Origin: an uncultured Clostridia bacterium
GTDB lineage: Bacteria > Bacillota > Clostridia > RUG12999
DNA length: 6,705 bases
Direction: 5' to 3'
NCBI GenBank assembly: GCA_938005345.1
Contig: CALLNG010000269.1
Location: 1 to 6,705, forward strand
Below are positions 5,772 to 6,705 of this stretch, in pieces (positions within the stretch are counted from its first letter, which is position 1; every line of letters starts with the position of its first letter). A program made the position numbers and the translations under genes. The notes under the pieces are model-generated. The model was not told where the DNA came from and did not search any database. It saw only the letters and a program-made list of their open reading frames with translations.

Positions 5772-6705
5772 TTATCCTGTCTGCGGCTCCTGCGCTTGGA
5801 ATTCAACCGTGATGGCAGTTCCTGCCGGCACTTTTGTCCCGGCTGCTGGCTCCTGTTTGACAGAAGTTTGATTGTTACCGCCACCGGTCACCTTCGCATT
5901 TAAGCCGCTGTCTGTTAGAATCTTGTTCACCTCTGTTGCTGTTTTACCAATCACATCTGGTACGGTCACCATGTTGGCCTCCGTTGTAGCACCGTCCGTA
6001 TATATAGTGACACTGGAATATTCTTTTAATGTTGTTCCTGCCTGCGGTTCCTGGCCTGTAATTGTCGAACCGGTTCCCACAATCTTTGCACCCAAACGAT
6101 AATTAGTTAACGTGCTTTTGGCTTCATCCACCGTTTTTCCTGTGATATCCGGCACAGTCGTCATCATGGCTGCCAATTCTTCCTCGGTATAACTGGGTTC
6201 AATATTGTAATACTGCATGATTTCTTCTACAATTTTTCCCGCTGCTGGCGCCGCTGTTTGGCCGCCGTAATAGGATTCTCCTTCCGGCTCATCCAAAATG
6301 ACGAGACAAACAATCTGCGGGTCATCAATTGGTGCAGCCGCTACAAAAGACCCGATATATTTATTATTTCCACGCGGCTGTTTTTCGCTAGTACCGCTTT
6401 TCCCACCAATCCGGTAACCTTTCACTGCGGCTTTACTGCCCGAATCGTTGACAACCGTTTCCATAACAAATTTCATCTGTTCTGAAGTCTCTTTGGAAAT
6501 GGGCTGCCGGATGATTTCCGGCTGAAAATCCTCTACAATGTTTCCCTGGCTGTCTTTAATTTGTTTGACAATATGCGGACGGTACATGACGCCCCCGTTG
6601 ACCAGCGCAGAAACTGCCGTTACCATCTGCAATGGTGTGATGGTAAACCCTTGCCCAAACGATGCAGTCGCCAACTCGGTAGAATTAAAATTTTCGTAGC
6701 TGTGG
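5772..6705 (-). CDS. Class B penicillin-binding protein (SpoVD/PbpB type) with two PASTA domains, 5' end missing
   Basis: C-terminal 310 residues of a membrane-anchored D,D-transpeptidase that cross-links peptidoglycan, the expected partner of the FtsW/SpoVE encoded downstream. The gene runs off the right edge: the frame is open to 6705, and the residues before the apparent TTG at 6674 (HSYENFNSTE, then LATASFGQG) continue the family pattern, so that TTG is not a start. Seen here: FGQG..ITPLQM (about residues 16-26 of the fragment), GGKSGTSEK with the KSGT active-site triad (102-105, codons 6390-6401), then GSFVAAAP. After a short acidic linker come two PASTA domains, each opening with VPD-GKT. 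The SxxK serine, SxN motif, dimerisation domain and membrane anchor lie outside the window. Position directly before murE fits SpoVD, PbpB or FtsI; two PASTA domains do not decide, so no symbol is given. Confidence 0.93.
   Translation of the reverse strand, partial: HSYENFNSTELATASFGQGFTITPLQMVTAVSALVNGGVMYRPHIVKQIKDSQGNIVEDFQPEIIRQPISKETSEQMKFVMETVVNDSGSKAAVKGYRIGGKSGTSEKQPRGNNKYIGSFVAAAPIDDPQIVCLVILDEPEGESYYGGQTAAPAAGKIVEEIMQYYNIEPSYTEEELAAMMTTVPDITGKTVDEAKSTLTNYRLGAKIVGTGSTITGQEPQAGTTLKEYSSVTIYTDGATTEANMVTVPDVIGKTATEVNKILTDSGLNAKVTGGGNNQTSVKQEPAAGTKVPAGTAITVEFQAQEPQTG
5796..6161 (-). repeat. Tandem PASTA-domain coding repeats within the PBP gene
   Basis: Two homologous units of about 56-58 codons, at about 5994-6161 and 5796-5969, joined by a short Ala/Thr/Glu linker. 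Both share the layout VPD-GKT, then an amphipathic helix, a glycine-rich turn, Q-P-AGT and a closing V-I/V strand. PASTA domains are known to bind peptidoglycan fragments or beta-lactams in some proteins, and in other PBPs they serve structural roles. The second unit closes the protein a few residues before the stop. Confidence 0.85.

Noticed and set aside
6390..6401. KSGT in place of KTGT in the PBP as a resistance-type change
   Set aside because: KSGT is a normal variant of the third transpeptidase motif, as in pneumococcal PBP2x. It says nothing about resistance by itself.
6672..6674. TTG at 6674 as the start of a short secreted PASTA protein
   Set aside because: The frame stays open to the window edge and the residues before it (HSYENFNSTE) continue the transpeptidase pattern, so the gene is simply cut by the window.

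Overview
The window comes from an endospore-forming member of the Firmicutes, most likely of class Clostridia. The evidence is a SpoIIIAH protein (found only in endospore formers), a class B penicillin-binding protein with C-terminal PASTA domains directly before murE, clostridial-style glycine loops in MurG, purine-rich ribosome binding sites and strong hairpin terminators. I cannot name a genus from this sequence.

Layout. On the + strand, 44-622 encodes SpoIIIAH, the mother-cell channel protein of the SpoIIIA-SpoIIQ feeding-tube complex. The convergent gap at 623-795 holds two hairpin terminators. From 796 to the right edge everything is on the - strand, and is read from right to left as one tightly packed segment of the dcw (division and cell wall) cluster: a PASTA class B PBP (5' end outside the window), murE, mraY, ftsW/spoVE and murG. 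The spaces between these genes are about 30 to 45 bases, each containing a Shine-Dalgarno site and no visible promoter or terminator. The genes are therefore probably co-transcribed from a promoter beyond base 6705, and transcription would end at the hairpin at 724-762.

How the genes work together. MurE adds the third amino acid of the peptidoglycan stem peptide. MraY loads the UDP-MurNAc-pentapeptide onto undecaprenyl phosphate to give lipid I. MurG adds GlcNAc to give lipid II. FtsW/SpoVE polymerises lipid II and its partner PBP cross-links the new strands at the septum or in the spore cortex. Two enzymes that often sit inside this run, MurF (between murE and mraY) and MurD (between mraY and ftsW), are absent here.

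Points worth a second look: MurE carries DNPA where diaminopimelate-adding enzymes carry DNPR; the cluster is short and ends at murG, facing spoIIIAH; FtsW has a strongly basic tail of about 75 residues. I found no mobile element, CRISPR array, RNA gene or evidently new system. This is a core cell-wall region with a few lineage-specific oddities.
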